Shown here: one piece after another, positions 1 through 8,591 of the stretch | How the letters are laid out: each line of letters starts with the position of its first letter | Position numbering within the stretch: the first letter of the stretch is position 1 | Source of the DNA: an uncultured Ruegeria sp. | Lineage (GTDB): Bacteria > Pseudomonadota > Alphaproteobacteria > Rhodobacterales > Rhodobacteraceae | NCBI RefSeq assembly: GCF_947500045.1 | Contig: NZ_CANMQQ010000005.1 | Span: 186,001-250,000 of the forward strand | Direction of reading: 5' to 3' | Length of the DNA: 64,000 nt | Position numbers and translations under genes: made by a program | Notes under the pieces: generated by a model | The model's database searches: none | What the model saw: the letters and a program-made list of their open reading frames with translations, nothing else | What the model was told of the DNA's origin: nothing

Positions 1-489
1 AACGGGCAGCGATACCAACTCGGTCACCCGCATCCCCGTGGCATAGAGCAGCTCCATCAGGCAGGTGTTGCGTATCTTGTCTGCGTTGGAACGGCCCGTT
101 CGGCGCGCTGCGACAAGCAAGCGATCAACTTCGGGCACGTCCAGCGTTTTCGGCAACCGTTTTGGACGCCCCGGTCCTTTGATTTGGATCGCGGGGTTGC
201 TGTCACGCCAGCCTTCCTCAAACGCAAAGCGATAAAGCTGTTTGATCGCCGACAACCTCCGCGCCCGTGTCGCACGCGACAGGCCCTGCGCGTCGCAGTC
301 AATCAGGTAACCTTCGATCTGGTCACGGTCCGCTTCGGAAAAACCAAACTTGCGGCGCACTAACCAATCCGAGAAATCCTTTAGGTCTCGGCCATAGGCA
401 AGCAGGGTGTTTGTCGCCGCTCCAAGTTCGGCGGCTTGCGCTTCAAGGAAGGTGGAAATCCACAGATCCTGTGTTGAGGGCGCGGTCAT
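1..489 (-). CDS. xerD: Tyrosine recombinase XerD (3' part cut by window edge)
   Basis: Site-specific tyrosine recombinase, expected to work with XerC at dif to resolve chromosome dimers. The visible 163 codons hold the whole N-terminal SAM-like core-binding domain (LLAYGRDLKDFSDWL, then ATRARRLSAIKQLYRFAF) and the beginning of the catalytic domain, including LYATGMRVTEL, whose Arg is the first catalytic arginine. The remaining catalytic residues and the Tyr lie beyond position 1. The ATG at 489 follows the stop of the upstream gene by two bases, so it is probably the last gene of a three-gene minus-strand operon. XerD rather than XerC is inferred from the sequence and from the aroK-aroB neighbourhood common in Rhodobacterales. 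Confidence 0.9.
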   Translation of the reverse strand, partial: MTAPSTQDLWISTFLEAQAAELGAATNTLLAYGRDLKDFSDWLVRRKFGFSEADRDQIEGYLIDCDAQGLSRATRARRLSAIKQLYRFAFEEGWRDSNPAIQIKGPGRPKRLPKTLDVPEVDRLLVAARRTGRSNADKIRNTCLMELLYATGMRVTELVSLPV

Positions 490-491
490 GC

Positions 492-2018
492 TTAAGTCCC
501 GTTCAGGATCATCAATTGCAACGCAGCCCGGCGCGCGGTGTCTTCAAGCCCGACACGGCGGAACGCGGCAATCGCCGCTGTCAGGTCCACAAGGTTGCCG
601 CGCGCGCCGTGGGCAAACAATTGCATCGTTTCCAGAATGGCTTCGCCCAACTGGTTGTTGTTCAGCAGTGTGTCTATGTCAGAAGGGATGGGGGCAGACC
701 AGGCAAAGCCCTGAGATATCGCATCGGCCAGTGGGTTAGGTGAGGGCGCGCGCTGTGGATCGCCTTGCGCCAGAGCCGCGAGAAACATGTTGGCTTCTGA
801 TCCGTCGGGCGTTGTGCGCGCCGCGTCTTCATAAAGCTCTGACAATAGCAGAATGCGCCAACGTAGGTTTTCGGCTGCCTGGTTGGGCAATGTCATTGTG
901 GCTAGATGTGAGGCGAACAATTCGGCAAAGGGTACTTCCAGACCAACCGTCTTCATCTGTGCCCAAGCAGCCGTCAAAGTCTTGGATACCGCCTCTGGGT
1001 CTCCGGATCCCAGCGCGGTTTCGAACTTTTGAATGGCCGCGACGCGGTCCCATACTGCACCAGATGCAGCGGGAGAGCGCTCGGTATACAGACCCAGTAG
1101 TTGATTGGGCGTCAGCGCGCCGATGCGCGTCAATCGTTCGGCGGCTTCGACCTGTGCTTTCCACCCTGCCACATCCCGCAGATCGGCGTTTGCAAAGGCT
1201 CGCGGCAAGGATGAGGTCGGAAAGCGTTCTCCGATCGCCTCGAACAGACGAAAGGTCAAAGGGTCGGGATCTTCGGGTTGGGGAAGATATTCTGCCCCTT
1301 CAAATAGCTCTGGGCTAAGAAAGCGATCAAGCAGAGCAAGCTGATCTTCGGGCAATATCTGCAGCGCGTGTACCGCTTCAAGTGTCAGAGCTGCCGAAGC
1401 CCAATCCCCGCGGCGCGCCTTGCAGAAAATCTGTGCCGCGTAGTTTCGCGACAAATTCGGTTGCGCGATCAAAGCGGTGCAGCTTCGATCTTCGTCACCC
1501 GTCAGCAATGTGGCATCGAACCAGCGTTTGAAACGCTCTTGTGTATCGGTCGGACCGGCCAGTTGAACCAATGACTGAACCGGATCAGAGGCGCCCAACT
1601 GCATCAGACGATCCAGACGCGCCATCAGCAATGTATCCTCGGCGCGCGCTCCGGCAGGGGGGCGTGCTTCGGACAGAAGCAGAGTAAACAACAGCCGCTG
1701 CATCGCGGGATTGGATTTGACCCGCACCTGCATGATCAGATCCGCCAACCGATCAGCATCACTCCTTTGCCATAAGTCCACCGGTAGACCCGTGACCGAG
1801 GACGCCACCAACCCCAGCGGAGGCGACAGTGCTTCTAACGGGGTGACCTGGACGTCCGGCTGTAATCCTGTTTGGGTCACCGGCGGTTCCATCAGCACCG
1901 TACCCGGCAGATTCTCGGGCGGGTCGGTCAGCCAGTCGATGACTGACAGAGGTTCCTGTGTTTGTGCCTGCGCGGTTCCTGCCAGAAGAAGCGCCAGCAA
2001 AGTGCTTCTAGTCGGCAT
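492..2018 (-). CDS. Conserved exported protein of unknown function
   Basis: 508 residues beginning with a clear Sec signal peptide (MPTRSTLLALLLAGTAQAQ), so it is probably periplasmic. The mature part is helical and Ala/Leu-rich with a repeat-like, TPR- or Sel1-like feel (many LxxL and AxxA segments), but I cannot place it in a named family. Its start overlaps the end of the small membrane-protein gene upstream by 11 bases and its stop lies two bases before xerD, which indicates co-transcription. Proteins of this type are found next to xerD in related genomes by my recollection; no function is claimed. Confidence 0.75.
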   Translation of the reverse strand: MPTRSTLLALLLAGTAQAQTQEPLSVIDWLTDPPENLPGTVLMEPPVTQTGLQPDVQVTPLEALSPPLGLVASSVTGLPVDLWQRSDADRLADLIMQVRVKSNPAMQRLLFTLLLSEARPPAGARAEDTLLMARLDRLMQLGASDPVQSLVQLAGPTDTQERFKRWFDATLLTGDEDRSCTALIAQPNLSRNYAAQIFCKARRGDWASAALTLEAVHALQILPEDQLALLDRFLSPELFEGAEYLPQPEDPDPLTFRLFEAIGERFPTSSLPRAFANADLRDVAGWKAQVEAAERLTRIGALTPNQLLGLYTERSPAASGAVWDRVAAIQKFETALGSGDPEAVSKTLTAAWAQMKTVGLEVPFAELFASHLATMTLPNQAAENLRWRILLLSELYEDAARTTPDGSEANMFLAALAQGDPQRAPSPNPLADAISQGFAWSAPIPSDIDTLLNNNQLGEAILETMQLFAHGARGNLVDLTAAIAAFRRVGLEDTARRAALQLMILNGT

Positions 2019-2157
2019 TCAGGATGACCGGTTCACGGACTTCATTTTGCGGGGCGGAGAAATCCGCGCCGAAATACGGCCCGATATATGCATACCCGAC
2101 CAGCCCGATGAAACTCAGGCAGATGAGGTATATCAGGAACTTGATCAAACGGCCCAT
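2008..2157 (-). CDS. Small single-pass membrane protein (49 aa)
   Basis: A 49-residue reading frame beginning MGRLIKFLIYLICLSFIGLVG. It has a positively charged start (R3, K6), one hydrophobic segment at about residues 6-26 and a short acidic, probably periplasmic tail ending VREPVILNAD. It is the first gene of the run leading to xerD, 79 bases from the divergent aroK start, and overlaps the next gene by 11 bases. The length, topology and overlap support a real gene; the function is unknown. Confidence 0.7.
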   Translation of the reverse strand: MGRLIKFLIYLICLSFIGLVGYAYIGPYFGADFSAPQNEVREPVILNAD

Positions 2158-2236
2158 GGGTGAACGCTGCCTCAATTTTTGCTTTTGGCCAAGTTATAAC
2201 TAGCATTTTTCTTAAGATCACGTCATTCACGACGAA

Positions 2237-2824
2237 ATGAGCGAAATTAAGCATAACACGGCGCATTCAGATCAGTCAGAGCGGTTTCAACTGCACAAAA
2301 CCGTCGTATTGGTCGGAATGATGGGGGCTGGCAAGACCGCGGTGGGCCGCGCGCTTGCGGCGCGCCTTGGCGTTCCGTTTCTCGACAGCGATGCCGAGAT
2401 CGAATCGGCAGCCAATATGACCATCCCAGAGATATTTGCCCGTGACGGAGAGAAGTTCTTTCGCAGCAAGGAAAGTCAGGTCATCGGGCGGCTTTTGGAC
2501 GAAGAAAAAGGCATCCTGTCAACGGGAGGGGGCGCGTTTCTGTCGGAGGGCAATCGTCGAATGATCTCGGATCGGGGCGCATCGGTCTGGTTGCGGGCTG
2601 ATCTGAGTGTGTTGTGGAACCGCGTCAAACATAAAGACACGCGCCCGCTGCTGCGCACGGCGGATCCTTATGCGACGCTCAGCGGTTTGTACGAGGCACG
2701 GATGCCGGTCTATGGGCAGGCCGATCTGGTTGCAGACTCAGATGGTGAAACCGCAATCGAAGACATGGTCGATCGGGTTATCGCCGCACTGGTGACCCGC
2801 CCGGATATTTTGGAACGAATGTAA
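2237..2824 (+). CDS. aroK: Shikimate kinase
   Basis: Phosphorylates shikimate at the 3-hydroxyl with ATP in the pathway to chorismate; cytoplasmic. The 195-residue protein has the Walker A loop GMMGAGKT at residues 27-34, the substrate-binding Asp segment FLDSDAEIE, the conserved FRSKE Arg, and STGGGAFL, the shikimate-binding glycine triplet. The N-terminus is about 20 residues longer than in typical AroK, so the true start could be internal, though no better ATG is obvious. Its TAA overlaps the aroB start as TAATG, a sign of translational coupling in a classic aroKB operon. Confidence 0.95.
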   Translation: MSEIKHNTAHSDQSERFQLHKTVVLVGMMGAGKTAVGRALAARLGVPFLDSDAEIESAANMTIPEIFARDGEKFFRSKESQVIGRLLDEEKGILSTGGGAFLSEGNRRMISDRGASVWLRADLSVLWNRVKHKDTRPLLRTADPYATLSGLYEARMPVYGQADLVADSDGETAIEDMVDRVIAALVTRPDILERM

Positions 2825-3936
2825 TGCATCAAACCGTACATGTAGACCTGGCTGATCGTTCTTATGATGTCGAAATCGGCCCCGGTCTTTTGGCCGAAGC
2901 AGGCGCACGGATCGCCCCGTTTCTGAAGCGCCCCCGGGTTGCCGTTCTAACCGATGAAACGGTTGCGGGCTTGCATCTGAATGGCCTACGCGACGGTCTT
3001 GCCGCATCTGGCATCGAGATGAATGCCTTGGCGTTGCCAGCAGGTGAGGCAACCAAGAGCTGGCCCCATTTTGAACGTGCCGTGGAATGGTTGCTGACTA
3101 AAAAGGTCGAACGGAATGACATCGTAGTCGCCCTGGGTGGCGGCGTAATCGGCGATTTGGCTGGCTTCGCTGCTGCTGTGATGCGGCGCGGGGTGCGTTT
3201 TGTGCAGATACCGACTTCGCTGTTGGCACAGGTCGACAGCTCGGTTGGTGGCAAAACCGGGATTAATGCGCCGCAGGGCAAGAACCTGATTGGCGCATTT
3301 CACCAGCCGTCGCTTGTGTTGGCTGATACGGAAGTCTTGGGCACGCTGGAGGCGCGGGATTTCCTGGCCGGATACGGTGAAGTGGTCAAATACGGTCTGT
3401 TGGGTGATGCCAACTTCTTTGAATGGCTTGAGGTCAACGGCCCCGCGTTGGCGTCGGGTGATATGGCGGCGCGCGGGCAGGCCGTTACGCGATCGGTTCA
3501 GATGAAGGCTGATATCGTTGCACGCGACGAGACCGAACAGGGCGACCGTGCGTTGCTAAATCTTGGCCATACCTTCTGCCACGCGCTTGAGGCTGCGACA
3601 GGATATTCTGATCGATTGCTGCACGGCGAAGGCGTCGCCATAGGCTGTGCGCTCGCGTTTGAAATGTCTTCTCGGCTTGGGTTGTGTTCACAAGAAGACC
3701 CCAGCCGTGTCAGGGCACATCTGCGCGCGATGGGAATGAAGACCGACCTTGCCGATATCCCCGGACAATTGCCGGATGCGGAAACGTTGGTTGGCCTGAT
3801 GGCGCAGGATAAAAAGGTTGTAGACGGCCAACTGCGTTTCATTCTGGCGCGCGGGATTGGGCAGGCTTTTGTCACATCGGATGTGCCGCGTGACGCGGTG
3901 GTATCAGTACTTGAAGACGCACTTGCTTTGAGCTGA
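2824..3936 (+). CDS. aroB: 3-Dehydroquinate synthase
   Basis: Converts DAHP to 3-dehydroquinate in the second step of the shikimate pathway, using NAD and a divalent metal. The 370 residues are of normal length. The NAD-binding segment GGGVIGDLAGF lies at about residues 105-115, PTSLLAQVDSSVGGKTGIN carries the family's signature, and metal ligands are expected in LLHGEGVAIG and LNLGHTFCHALE. The gene is coupled to aroK by a one-base overlap. It ends 9 bases before the end of a convergent protease gene, with no obvious terminator between them. Confidence 0.95.
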   Translation: MHQTVHVDLADRSYDVEIGPGLLAEAGARIAPFLKRPRVAVLTDETVAGLHLNGLRDGLAASGIEMNALALPAGEATKSWPHFERAVEWLLTKKVERNDIVVALGGGVIGDLAGFAAAVMRRGVRFVQIPTSLLAQVDSSVGGKTGINAPQGKNLIGAFHQPSLVLADTEVLGTLEARDFLAGYGEVVKYGLLGDANFFEWLEVNGPALASGDMAARGQAVTRSVQMKADIVARDETEQGDRALLNLGHTFCHALEAATGYSDRLLHGEGVAIGCALAFEMSSRLGLCSQEDPSRVRAHLRAMGMKTDLADIPGQLPDAETLVGLMAQDKKVVDGQLRFILARGIGQAFVTSDVPRDAVVSVLEDALALS

Positions 3937-3945
3937 GACCGTGAC

Positions 3946-5016
3946 TCAACGCCCCTGAATAACCATCAGTTCACCGATGTTTTCGCGCGTAATATAGCCG
4001 ACCATGTGCCCCGACCTGGTGCACACGGCAATCGCTGGGGCACCTTTGTGCAACCCATTCAAGACTTGATCCAATCCGCTGGTTGGCCCGACTTTTGGTA
4101 TGTTTGTGTCCATGACTGAAGCGGCAGATTCGGATCGGGGTTGGTCGCTGGCTAAGGCCGCAAACAGGCGATCACGGGTGACAAAACCAACCAGTCCGCC
4201 ATCTTGTGCCAATACCGGAAATTCATGCTGCGTCGTGTGGATGACGGCCAGAGCCGCCGTTGCAAGCGTATCGTCCGGTGAAAGGGCCCTGAACTCGGTG
4301 ATCATCGCATCCCGCGCTTTGACACGACGCGTAACTGATCGCAGGGCGACGTCCTGGTTTTCCGCATTTGCGGCGATGAAGACAAAGACGGCGATCAGTA
4401 CCAGTACCGGATTGCCCCAGGTTAGCCCCAGAAAGCCCAGCCCGACGGCAACAACCTGACCAGCGGTGGCTGCAACTCGGGTGGCCTTGGCGCGCTCCAT
4501 TTTCATACACAGCAAGGCGCGGAATACGCGACCACCGTCCATCGGAAAAGCTGGGATCATATTGAAGGCCGCCAGCAGCAGGTTCACATAGGCCAGACGG
4601 TTAAGCAGACCTGTCCCGGTAGAATCGATTTGGGCCAGAGATCCAAGCTGTATCCCGGCCCCCAGGACAACAAGGGCAGCCCAGATCGCAATGTTCACGG
4701 CGGGACCGGCCAGGGCAACCCACACCTCTTGCATCGGTTTTTCGGGCATCCGTTCCAGGCGTGCTAGCCCACCAATCGGCAACAGGGTGATGTCAGGGGT
4801 ACGGATACCAAATCGCCGCGCCATCAGCGCGTGGCCGAATTCATGTGCCACAACACAAGCAAACAGGGCCAGTACGAACAGAATATTGTCGATCGCAGCA
4901 GGCAAGCCGCCGTTGGAATAGGCCGCAAAGCCAACCCAGGCAAGTAACAGGAAAAAGGTGACATGGACCCTCAGCTCCGAGCCGAGCAATCGGCCAAGTG
5001 AGAAGGACCATGCCAT
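3946..5016 (-). CDS. Site-2 protease family (M50) metalloprotease with CBS domain pair
   Basis: Membrane-embedded zinc protease of the S2P group (356 aa). Several hydrophobic segments cover residues 15-215. The zinc motif HEFGH is at residues 58-62, and the third ligand is in NMIPAFPMDGGRVFRALL, where the Asp of PMDGG coordinates zinc. The C-terminal 120 residues form two CBS repeats, which usually bind adenine nucleotides and regulate activity. The substrate is unknown; the family cleaves membrane-anchored factors such as anti-sigma factors. It lies 18 bases downstream of ssb on the same strand and may be co-transcribed with it. Confidence 0.88.
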   Translation of the reverse strand: MAWSFSLGRLLGSELRVHVTFFLLLAWVGFAAYSNGGLPAAIDNILFVLALFACVVAHEFGHALMARRFGIRTPDITLLPIGGLARLERMPEKPMQEVWVALAGPAVNIAIWAALVVLGAGIQLGSLAQIDSTGTGLLNRLAYVNLLLAAFNMIPAFPMDGGRVFRALLCMKMERAKATRVAATAGQVVAVGLGFLGLTWGNPVLVLIAVFVFIAANAENQDVALRSVTRRVKARDAMITEFRALSPDDTLATAALAVIHTTQHEFPVLAQDGGLVGFVTRDRLFAALASDQPRSESAASVMDTNIPKVGPTSGLDQVLNGLHKGAPAIAVCTRSGHMVGYITRENIGELMVIQGR

Positions 5017-5034
5017 GTTGAATCTCCGCTTGGT

Positions 5035-5529
5035 TTAGAACGGAATCTCGTCGTCGTCGATTCCGCCCGAAGCCGGTGCAGGTGCGCTGGATGATCCTGC
5101 ATATGGATCGTCATAGCCGCCACCGGCCTGACCGCCACCGCCGCCATAACCACCACCACCTCCGCCGCCGCCTTCGCCGCGGGCGTCAAGCATCGTCAGT
5201 TCGCTGCGATAGGGCCGCAAGACCACCTCGGTCGAATATCTGTCCTGTCCCGACTGATCCTGCCATTTGCGTGTTTCAAGCTGGCCTTCGATATAGACTT
5301 TGCTGCCCTTGCGCAGATATTGCTCAGCCACCCGGACCAGTGGTTCCGAAAAGATGGCGACCGTGTGCCATTGGGTTCGATCCCGACGTTCTCCGGTGTT
5401 ACGGTCTTTCCAAGTTTCGGAGGTCGCGATGCGCAGGTTACATACCTTTCCACCGTTCTGGAACGACCGCACCTCTGGGTCGGCACCGAGATTGCCGATC
5501 AGAATGACCTTGTTGACTGAACCCGCCAT
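5035..5529 (-). CDS. ssb: Single-stranded DNA-binding protein
   Basis: Coats single-stranded DNA in replication, repair and recombination. The 164-residue protein starts [21 protein letters not shown], the OB-fold signature, and has the conserved [17 protein letters not shown] region. Residues from about 118 form a flexible Gly-rich linker (runs of GGGGGG and GGGYGG), and the end is the acidic tip DDDEIPF that recruits partner proteins. An AGGGAATAT ribosome site precedes the ATG. The Gly linker is encoded by a GC-rich near-repeat at about 5110-5180 that is low-complexity coding DNA, not a separate repeat element. Confidence 0.95.
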   Translation of the reverse strand: MAGSVNKVILIGNLGADPEVRSFQNGGKVCNLRIATSETWKDRNTGERRDRTQWHTVAIFSEPLVRVAEQYLRKGSKVYIEGQLETRKWQDQSGQDRYSTEVVLRPYRSELTMLDARGEGGGGGGGGYGGGGGQAGGGYDDPYAGSSSAPAPASGGIDDDEIPF

Positions 5530-5736
5530 ATATTCCCTCGTTCTACTCTGACTGGATGGCGCCCGAATCTGGCGCTGTGTTCTGTTGCCGACCCTATACG
5601 GGCTGCGACTTGGTTAAAACATCATTGATGGTGCAACTGTGATCGGGGAAAATTTAGGATAGCTTTAACCAAGCTTTCATTTATGGCGGTTTCAACTATA
5701 ATCTGTCTGGTTGTTGAGGGTGCAGGATTGGCTTTA

Positions 5737-6315
5737 ATGCGTTTTCTGGTTAGCGGTATTTCGATATTGGGTCTTTGCCTTGTGTCCTTTGCGACGCAGG
5801 CAGAAACGCTTTCCAGCAAAAACCGCAAAGCGTTATTTCTTAAGCAATCCAAAGTCTTGGATGGTCGCGCTGCGAGTCAGTATCGCGATTCAGATCGACT
5901 TAGACCCAAGACCGAGGACGGGAAATTCGTCAAGCGCTATACCGGCAGCTACAGGGGGCAATATCTGAATCACGCCCGTAATGCTGCACGCAAACACAAT
6001 GTACCAGAAGAGCTGTTTTTGCGGCTTGTTCAGCAGGAAAGCGGCTGGAACCCGCGTGCCGAGTCGCACAAAGGCGCATTGGGACTGGCGCAGTTGATGC
6101 CTCAGACGGCCAGTTTGTTGGGAGTTAATCCACATGATCCCCTGCAGAATCTGGAAGGGGGCGCGCGTTATCTGTCTTGGCAGTATCGTAAGTTCAAATC
6201 CTGGCGCCTTGCTTTGGCGGCGTATAATGCAGGTCCGAAAGCGGTTGAAAAATATGGCGGCATCCCGCCTTACAAAGAAACCCAGAACTATGTGAAAGTG
6301 ATCTGGGGCGGCTAG
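5737..6315 (+). CDS. Lytic transglycosylase (SLT domain)
   Basis: Periplasmic muramidase of the transglycosylase SLT family. I place the start at the ATG at 5737, not an in-frame ATG 54 bases upstream, because it gives a clean signal peptide ([21 protein letters not shown]). The SLT domain spans about residues 70-190. It includes [18 protein letters not shown], where the first Glu is the catalytic acid, followed by LAQLMPQTA and [19 protein letters not shown], all family hallmarks. The protein is small for the group, with no LysM or SPOR domain. It is divergent from ssb across a 207-base gap in which I see no clear regulatory site. Confidence 0.9.
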   Translation: MRFLVSGISILGLCLVSFATQAETLSSKNRKALFLKQSKVLDGRAASQYRDSDRLRPKTEDGKFVKRYTGSYRGQYLNHARNAARKHNVPEELFLRLVQQESGWNPRAESHKGALGLAQLMPQTASLLGVNPHDPLQNLEGGARYLSWQYRKFKSWRLALAAYNAGPKAVEKYGGIPPYKETQNYVKVIWGG

Positions 6316-6365
6316 CTGCATTGCAGCGTGCCTGATTCTTGATCAAGCGGTTGGCAACGACTTAA

Positions 6366-6386
6366 TCTGGGACAGAAGTTCCCAGA
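6366..6386. promoter_or_regulatory. Inverted repeat next to start of GAF-LuxR gene
   Basis: Arms TCTGGGA and TCCCAGA, perfect 7-base complements with a 7-base spacer, ending one base before the TTG chosen as the start of the next gene. It could be an operator or an mRNA hairpin that masks translation initiation. Only the symmetry is observed; function is inferred. Confidence 0.4.
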
Positions 6387-6387
6387 C

Positions 6388-7365
6388 TTGGTACGTTTTG
6401 AGATGATCCAGGATCGACCGGATATTCCACCTGATACAATGGCCAACTGGCAGCGGCTGGTTGACCTTGTTTCGCAACTTGCCGACGTGCCTGCCACATT
6501 GATCATGAAAACCGAGGCGCCTGATCACGCGGTTCTGATCACTTCGGATCATCCGGAAAACCCATACCCAGTCGGTATGAATTTTCGCCTGAATCCCAAG
6601 CTTTATTGTCAGGGTGTTCTTGAACGGGATGGTGAATTCGTGGTCGAGGATGCGACGTGCGATCCAGCCTGGGATGACAATGAAGACATGGAACACGGCA
6701 TGTCCTTTTATATTGGGTATCCATTGAAATGGCCGGACGGTTCAATATTCGGAACAATCTGTGTTCTGGATCGCCACCGCAATCGCCGCGCATTGTTGTT
6801 TCGCGAAGGGCTGGCGCAGTTTGCGCGCATGGTCGAGGCGGATTTGGCTTTGATCCAAGAGGTTTATCTGCGTCGCGCGCTGGAAGAGAAGCTGAACGAA
6901 ACGCTTGCGCAATTGGAGCAGCGTGTGGAAGCTAGGACGCGGGAGCTACGAGAAACCAATACGGCGTTGCGGGTGTTGCTAACCAGTCTGGACGATGACC
7001 GAAAGGATCGTGATCAGGATATTGTTGAACAAGTTCGTACGATGGTTCTGCCATATCTGGATAAGCTGCGCGGCCAACTGACCGAAGGCGACGCCTCGCA
7101 GGTTTATCTGGAACTGGCTGAGCGCAATCTGCAAGATATTACCTCGATGATTTCCGATAAACTCTCGGATGCGTTTTCGATTATGACGCCGACGGAAATC
7201 GAAATTGCGCAGCTGGTCATGTCTGGCAAAACTACCAAGGATATCGCACGGGCGATGTCGCGCGAGACGTCGACGATTGATTTTCATCGCAACAATATCC
7301 GGCGGAAACTTGGCCTTGAAGGCCGTGACCAAAACTTGCGCAGTCATCTTTTGTCGATTTCTTGA
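6388..7365 (+). CDS. GAF domain / LuxR-type HTH transcriptional regulator
   Basis: 325-residue one-component regulator. Residues about 15-160 resemble a GAF sensor domain (VPATLIMKTEAPDHAVLI, YIGYPLKWPDGSIFGTICVLD). Residues 165-195 form a coiled coil (EEKLNETLAQLEQRVEART), and the C-terminal 65 residues are a LuxR-type helix-turn-helix (MTPTEIEIAQLVMSGKTTKDIARAM, then STIDFHRNNIRRKLGL). The coiled-coil linker resembles those in sensor kinases, but no kinase domain is present. The start is uncertain: TTG at 6388 or ATG at 6403, neither with a strong ribosome site. The ligand and target genes are unknown; the metallo-hydrolase gene downstream is a possible target. Confidence 0.8.
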   Translation: MVRFEMIQDRPDIPPDTMANWQRLVDLVSQLADVPATLIMKTEAPDHAVLITSDHPENPYPVGMNFRLNPKLYCQGVLERDGEFVVEDATCDPAWDDNEDMEHGMSFYIGYPLKWPDGSIFGTICVLDRHRNRRALLFREGLAQFARMVEADLALIQEVYLRRALEEKLNETLAQLEQRVEARTRELRETNTALRVLLTSLDDDRKDRDQDIVEQVRTMVLPYLDKLRGQLTEGDASQVYLELAERNLQDITSMISDKLSDAFSIMTPTEIEIAQLVMSGKTTKDIARAMSRETSTIDFHRNNIRRKLGLEGRDQNLRSHLLSIS

Positions 7366-7371
7366 ACATTG

Positions 7372-7394
7372 AATATGGGGATTGCCCCCATATT
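7372..7394 (+). terminator. Hairpin after the GAF-LuxR gene
   Basis: Perfect 9-base stem AATATGGGG / CCCCATATT with a 5-base loop, 6 bases after the TGA at 7363-7365. A short T run follows about 10 bases later (ATTTTT), so termination is probable but not textbook. Confidence 0.55.
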
Positions 7395-7493
7395 ACCCCC
7401 AGATTTTTCTGATCTGAGCCGACGTTGCTTGCCTTGCTAAGCTGATCAGAGAGGTGCGGATTAACCCGCGCCGGTTCAATCGGGAGGATAAAA

Positions 7494-8480
7494 ATGGATC
7501 GCAAAGATCTGAAGCCGACAATAATGAACGGAGAGCGTGACCCACTTGCATGCGGTCTTTCGCGCCGATCATTCTTTATGGCAGCCGGCGCTGCAGGGGT
7601 AGGGGCGGGGGCCTCGTTGCTGGGCAGCAAACCAGCCGAAGCGCAATCGCAGGCTTGGCTGCAGCCGGGCAACAATAGTCACGTAGTTGATCTGCAAGGC
7701 TCGACTGGACAGGCCAGCACGGGAACAGTTGGGATTGATTATTATGGTCACTGCGCCATCAAGATCACCTCTCCCAACGGTGCGACTGTATTATTCGACC
7801 CCTGGCGTGATGACCCGTCAGGTGCTTGGGGTTTGTGGTTCCGCAACGAATTCCCACAGATCCCGGTCGATATCACCATGTCTACTCACGCACATTTTGA
7901 TCATGATGCAATCGAGCGGCCAAGCTCGACGATGGTTCTGGATAGGATGGCGGGTAATTTTGAGTTTGCTGATCTCAAAATCACAGGGTTTGCTGACAAG
8001 CATGCCTGCGTCGCGCCAGGATGGTACGACTGGACGAATGCGTTGGCCGAATTCGGGGTTGAAGCCTGCCCACCCAACAATGTTGGGCATATGGATATGG
8101 TCGTATACCTCGTCGAAACCGGCGGCATTCGCACCTTGATATGGGGTGACAACCGCCACAACCCACCTCAGGAGTTCTGGGATGCAATTGGGCAGGTGGA
8201 TGTGCTGACCCTTCCGGTCGACGGTTCGGAACACATCCTTAGCTTTGATCAGGGCAACGATATTGTCGCTAAGCTCAAGCCAAAGATCATCATTCCGACC
8301 CACTACCTCAATGAAGTTACGTCATACACTCTGACGACCCTGCAGGCCGCAGACGATTGGGTCAAAGGTCAGCAGAGTTACAAGATGCTCGATAGTGCGA
8401 GCCTAAAGCTGGAAGCCGGAGATGTTGCGGGTATGAACCAAGAGTTCATGCATTTCGGCAACAATGTGATGACGGGCTGA
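7494..8480 (+). CDS. Tat-exported metallo-beta-lactamase-fold hydrolase
   Basis: 328 residues. The N-terminus holds a twin-arginine signal (LSRRSFFMAAGAAGVGAG) and cleavage is likely near KPAEAQS, so the enzyme should be periplasmic with metal inserted before export. The fold is UlaG-like metallo-beta-lactamase: GHCAIKI, THAHFDHDAIE (metal motif HxHxDH), WGDNRHNP and IIPTHYL. A strong GGGAGGATAAAA ribosome site precedes the ATG. The substrate is unknown. It converges with an oligopeptide-type ABC importer whose binding protein also has a Tat signal; a shared periplasmic role is only a guess from adjacency. Confidence 0.85.
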   Translation: MDRKDLKPTIMNGERDPLACGLSRRSFFMAAGAAGVGAGASLLGSKPAEAQSQAWLQPGNNSHVVDLQGSTGQASTGTVGIDYYGHCAIKITSPNGATVLFDPWRDDPSGAWGLWFRNEFPQIPVDITMSTHAHFDHDAIERPSSTMVLDRMAGNFEFADLKITGFADKHACVAPGWYDWTNALAEFGVEACPPNNVGHMDMVVYLVETGGIRTLIWGDNRHNPPQEFWDAIGQVDVLTLPVDGSEHILSFDQGNDIVAKLKPKIIIPTHYLNEVTSYTLTTLQAADDWVKGQQSYKMLDSASLKLEAGDVAGMNQEFMHFGNNVMTG

Positions 8481-8546
8481 AAAATTGACTGCCACTCACT
8501 TACAGCTTGCGTCGCCTGTCTCCCCAGCAAACTGTGGCGCAAACTG

Positions 8547-8574
8547 AAAGGGCCGGTCATGGACCGGCCCTTTT
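8547..8574. terminator. Bidirectional intrinsic terminator
   Basis: Perfect 12-base stem AAAGGGCCGGTC / GACCGGCCCTTT with a 3-base loop. A-rich and T-rich flanks allow it to end transcription from both the metallo-hydrolase gene (plus) and the ABC operon (minus), which converge here. Confidence 0.9.
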
Positions 8575-8591
8575 CGTTCGTTCACCGCGCC

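Noticed and set aside
5110..5180. Tandem repeat in the ssb region
   Set aside because: It is low-complexity coding for the Gly-rich linker of SSB.
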